DNA from: Mucilaginibacter frigoritolerans
Lineage (GTDB): Bacteria; Bacteroidota; Bacteroidia; Sphingobacteriales; Sphingobacteriaceae
Assembly (NCBI RefSeq): GCF_007830615.1
Contig: NZ_VLLI01000007.1
Location: forward strand, 124,001 to 188,000
Length of the DNA stretch: 64,000 nucleotides
Direction of reading: 5' to 3'
Shown here piece by piece: positions 61,513-64,000 of the stretch. Made by a program: the position numbers and the translations under genes. A model generated the notes under the pieces. The model did no database searches and was not told the origin of the DNA. It worked only from the letters and a program-made list of their open reading frames with translations. The first letter of the stretch is position 1; each line of letters opens with the position of its first letter.

Positions 61513-63210
61513 TTATTTTTTCAACACCTCGCTTATTGGCTGACCAATGCAGCCGTTAGGTGCCTGTATATGCAATAGTGCGGCTACGGTAGCAGCAATA
61601 TCAGTCATATGTGTTTCGCGAACGATAGTTCCATGCTGAATACCCCATCCCATAAATACCAGAGGGATGTGGTTATCATAAGGGTTCCAGGTACCATGGG
61701 TAGTTCCGGTTGGACCACTATCACCAGAACCGTGGCCTGTAAACCATCCTGGTTTTAAAATAATTTGGATTTCACCACTATGCTCAACACTATATCCGTT
61801 CATTATCCTTGTGCGTAATGCCTCAGGAAGATCAGCAGTCTGTACTTTTTTCATATCTACAGCAAAGGCAATAGCAGGTTGTTGCTGTAAATAGCTTATG
61901 CAGTCTTTCTTAAGTGCATCCATGTCAAGATGCAGGTAATTAGTAGTTTTGTAATTGAAATTTACCTGGTAATTAGTAAGGCTCAATACTAATCCATCTA
62001 CCTTATATTTATCCAGCAAATATTTATTCAGGTCCTTCAAAGCATCACCATCATCCCATACACCGGCAGGAATGCCATGATCATTTAAAAAGGCTGTGTT
62101 ATGTGCCGCACCATGGTCGGCAGTTAAAAATACTGTATAGTTTCCTTTACCAACTTTAGCATCCAGGTAAGTTAAAAATGAAGCCAGGTCACGGTCAAGA
62201 TGCAGGTAAGTATCTTCAATTTCAACCGCGTTGATACCAAACTGGTGGCCAATATAATCTGTTGATGACAGGCTCACTGCTAAAAAGTCGGTCACACTGT
62301 GCTGACCCAGTTCTTCGCTGTTAATGGCTGCTACTGCAAAATCAAGTGTTAAGGTATTACCAAAAGGTGTTGAACGTATTAACCCTAAATTGCCTTTATA
62401 AATGGCCGATGTTTTAACCGGTAAGGTTGGGGCATCAGTACCTTTAAACTTACCTTCATATTTTGTGTTATCCGGTGTGCTTTGCAAATAGGTATCCAGC
62501 GGATAAAGCGGATTCCAATCAACCTTTAAATAGGTTTCGGCAAGTTTTTGATCGTTAAAATCACTCACCCATTGTGGCAGGTTCTGCATGTAATAAGTAC
62601 TGGTGATCCAGTTTCCTGTTTTGTCATCAAACCAGTAAGCCGCATCAGCGCTGTGACCGGCAGGTAAAATACCACCACGATCTTTTAAAGCAATACCAAT
62701 AACTTTTGAGCGGAAATTGGTAGCCAGTTTAAGCTCATCTGTTACGGTAGTGGTTAATAAATTACGGGGTGACATCTGGCCCGCTTTTGAAGTGCTGCCA
62801 ACCGTTTGTACAGTAGTATCTTCTGTGCAATACATCGATTTGCCGGTTGCCTGGATAATAAAATCATTACCCGCTATACCATGAATAGCGGGAACCGAAC
62901 CGGTATAAATACAGGTATGACCAGGAGCAGTAAAAGTAGGGATATAATCAACTTGTGTATTTTCACAGCTAAACCCTTCGTTTAACAATCGCTTAAAACC
63001 ATTATTTTGATAGCGATCATAAAAGCGATATAAGTAATCCCAGCGCATTTGGTCAACCACAATACCAACCACTAATTTGGGGCGGGGTAATGCGGTAGAT
63101 GTAGCCGCGGGCGCCGGAGCAGAAGCTACTGCAGTTTTCTTTTTTGTTTGGGCTGATGCAGATATAGTTACAAAAGCGAATGCCAGGAAAAGTAAATGTT
63201 TTATCCTCAT
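61513..63210 (-). CDS. PafA-like secreted alkaline phosphatase
   Basis: About 565 residues from ATG 63210 (an upstream ATG at 63243 is less likely because the signal peptide MRIKHLLFLAFAFVTISASA starts at 63210). The alkaline phosphatase superfamily core has GIVVDQMRWDY (metal Asp), the catalytic Thr in IPTFTAPGHTCIYTGSVPA, HGIAGNDF (phosphate-contacting Asn), IALKDRGGIL (KxR pair of PafA), SSTDYIGHQFG, LTADHGAAHN and a final metal His in THGTWNPYDN. PafA-type monoesterases are constitutive and phosphate-insensitive; regulation cannot be judged here. Confidence 0.92.
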   Translation of the reverse strand: MRIKHLLFLAFAFVTISASAQTKKKTAVASAPAPAATSTALPRPKLVVGIVVDQMRWDYLYRFYDRYQNNGFKRLLNEGFSCENTQVDYIPTFTAPGHTCIYTGSVPAIHGIAGNDFIIQATGKSMYCTEDTTVQTVGSTSKAGQMSPRNLLTTTVTDELKLATNFRSKVIGIALKDRGGILPAGHSADAAYWFDDKTGNWITSTYYMQNLPQWVSDFNDQKLAETYLKVDWNPLYPLDTYLQSTPDNTKYEGKFKGTDAPTLPVKTSAIYKGNLGLIRSTPFGNTLTLDFAVAAINSEELGQHSVTDFLAVSLSSTDYIGHQFGINAVEIEDTYLHLDRDLASFLTYLDAKVGKGNYTVFLTADHGAAHNTAFLNDHGIPAGVWDDGDALKDLNKYLLDKYKVDGLVLSLTNYQVNFNYKTTNYLHLDMDALKKDCISYLQQQPAIAFAVDMKKVQTADLPEALRTRIMNGYSVEHSGEIQIILKPGWFTGHGSGDSGPTGTTHGTWNPYDNHIPLVFMGWGIQHGTIVRETHMTDIAATVAALLHIQAPNGCIGQPISEVLKK

Positions 63211-63294
63211 TTTAAAGATTTTATTAAGCGCAAATATCAGCAATGCAATTAAATTTCAATGTGATATTTGCGTTAATATGATGATAACCCTGAA

Positions 63295-64000
63295 TTAACT
63301 TTCAAAGGTTAAAAGGGTATGCTGGCTGGCAGTATGCAAATCGCGCCAAACCCGGTTAATTTCTGTATCGGGTGATGCGGCCATCAGACCGCAATAGGGA
63401 TATAGTTCATCCACGTGTTTGCGAGCCGTTAGCGCCAACTTGCGGCTGGTAGGGCTTATCAGTTCCAATGCGGATAAATTATTTATTTGCCACGAACTGT
63501 CAACTGCATTATAAAAACTTTCCCGGGCCAAATTACCCTCCGCTTTTATAGCAATCAGTTTACCACTCAATAATGTTTTTTGATCTTCCGTATACTTCCC
63601 CAACTTTATTCTTTGCTGAATAATTTCTTCAGCCAAATCAATAAAGTGAATGGCCATACCCATTAAATTAGCCGCTAATGTAGCCTCCGCCAATTGGCGA
63701 AATGGATACTGGTAAAGTCTGCTTTTAATGGTTACAGCATCAGCATCTATTTTAAAGCAACGGTTTTTACTGACTTTTACATTTTCCATTTTAAAGGAGT
63801 GACTACCCGTTGCTACCATCCCTATATATTTCCAGGTTGATAGTAACTCCACATCCTTTTTATCCACTATAAAAGGCAATATAAGCGGGCTACCATCAGC
63901 ATTAAGCACAGTCCCGTTTTCATTTCTGATGATGCAATTAGCGGTAAAATGCGTTGCATGATAAGCGCCACTGGCATAGTTCCACGTACCTTTGAGTTCG
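63295..64000 (-). CDS. Acyl-CoA dehydrogenase-like flavoprotein, N-terminus beyond the window
   Basis: The frame stays open to the window edge, so at least 235 residues are visible and the start lies outside. The edge part reads GTWNYASGAYHATHFTANC, the acyl-CoA dehydrogenase middle beta-domain (flavin contact), followed by VATGSHSFKMENVKVSKNR. The C-terminal half is helical (about 120 residues with LGKYTEDQKTLLSGKLIAIK). A GTG at 63909 is internal and not the start. The subgroup seems closer to the Bacteroidota proteins annotated as acyl-CoA dehydrogenase than to a classical short-chain enzyme. Substrate unknown. Confidence 0.75.
   Translation of the reverse strand, partial: ELKGTWNYASGAYHATHFTANCIIRNENGTVLNADGSPLILPFIVDKKDVELLSTWKYIGMVATGSHSFKMENVKVSKNRCFKIDADAVTIKSRLYQYPFRQLAEATLAANLMGMAIHFIDLAEEIIQQRIKLGKYTEDQKTLLSGKLIAIKAEGNLARESFYNAVDSSWQINNLSALELISPTSRKLALTARKHVDELYPYCGLMAASPDTEINRVWRDLHTASQHTLLTFES

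Noticed and set aside
1..64000. tRNA, rRNA, CRISPR array, transposase, phage or defence genes
   Set aside because: No candidate was seen by eye in any gap; the gaps hold promoters, terminators and small palindromes only. A covariance-model scan would be needed to exclude small RNAs.

Overview
The window looks like a chromosomal segment of a Bacteroidota bacterium, most likely family Sphingobacteriaceae (Mucilaginibacter/Pedobacter-like). The basis is Bacteroidota-type -7 promoter boxes (TAnnTTTG) with almost no Shine-Dalgarno sequences, lineage-typical gene pairs (ftsX-DUF3098-uppP, mutY-ssb opposite an HU gene, surA-like-moxR, a 29-residue basic protein before rng), Bacteroidota-type secreted proteins ending their signal peptides in A-Q, and families of small palindromic repeats between genes. 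Nothing could be searched, so the taxon is an inference from gene content.

Layout. 1-4700: a repeat-rich stretch with a duplicated-domain secreted protein, a DoxX-like membrane protein, a TPR protein and a VOC protein; it holds three copies of a GTCCG palindrome, a MITE-like element and a CGTCATTGCGA-type inverted repeat. 4730-18740: housekeeping genes (aspS, an M20 amidohydrolase, hflX, uppP, DUF3098, ftsX, an SPFH protein with a DUF922 protease-like partner, a CapA-like lipoprotein, an NlpC/P60 peptidase, pdhA and pdhC). 18900-25420: secreted serine hydrolases, a DPP-IV-like peptidase and an AraC regulator. 25500-34850: nucleic-acid genes (ssb, mutY, HU, rng, radA, dnaA) with a TGA-interrupted lipoprotein gene and a secreted RidA-like protein among them. 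35270-39290: a stand-alone mutase large domain, an A-type Fe-S carrier and a MacB-like permease. 39400-47140: a sugar-nucleotide operon (ugd, UDP-xylose synthase, galE, rfbB, a CpsB/YwqE-type phosphatase) diverging from waaA and a glycosyltransferase. 47200-57550: ispH, hemH, moxR, a SurA-like chaperone, a possible HolD-like protein with rdgB, an OstA-like protein, and tilS. 57600-64000: a CE2-like esterase, a Gly/Ser-rich DUF6515-type protein, a degenerate thiamine pyrophosphokinase-like protein with a ThiE-like protein, a PafA-like alkaline phosphatase, and an acyl-CoA dehydrogenase cut by the right edge.

Much of the window serves envelope and surface-polysaccharide biogenesis (UppP, WaaA, Ugd/UXS/GalE/RfbB/CpsB, SurA-like, OstA-like, NlpC/P60, CapA), interspersed with replication, repair and translation genes. 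I saw no rRNA, tRNA, CRISPR array, transposase, phage gene or defence island. I did not find a clear-cut new multi-gene system. The observations I consider most worth checking are the HolD (psi)-like ORF next to rdgB, several genes whose promoter box lies only 4-7 nt from the start codon (leaderless candidates), a thiamine kinase-like protein that has lost its catalytic motifs, an apparent repeat-derived insertion inside radA, two unlisted small genes, and a 45-nt element that can form mutually exclusive hairpins.
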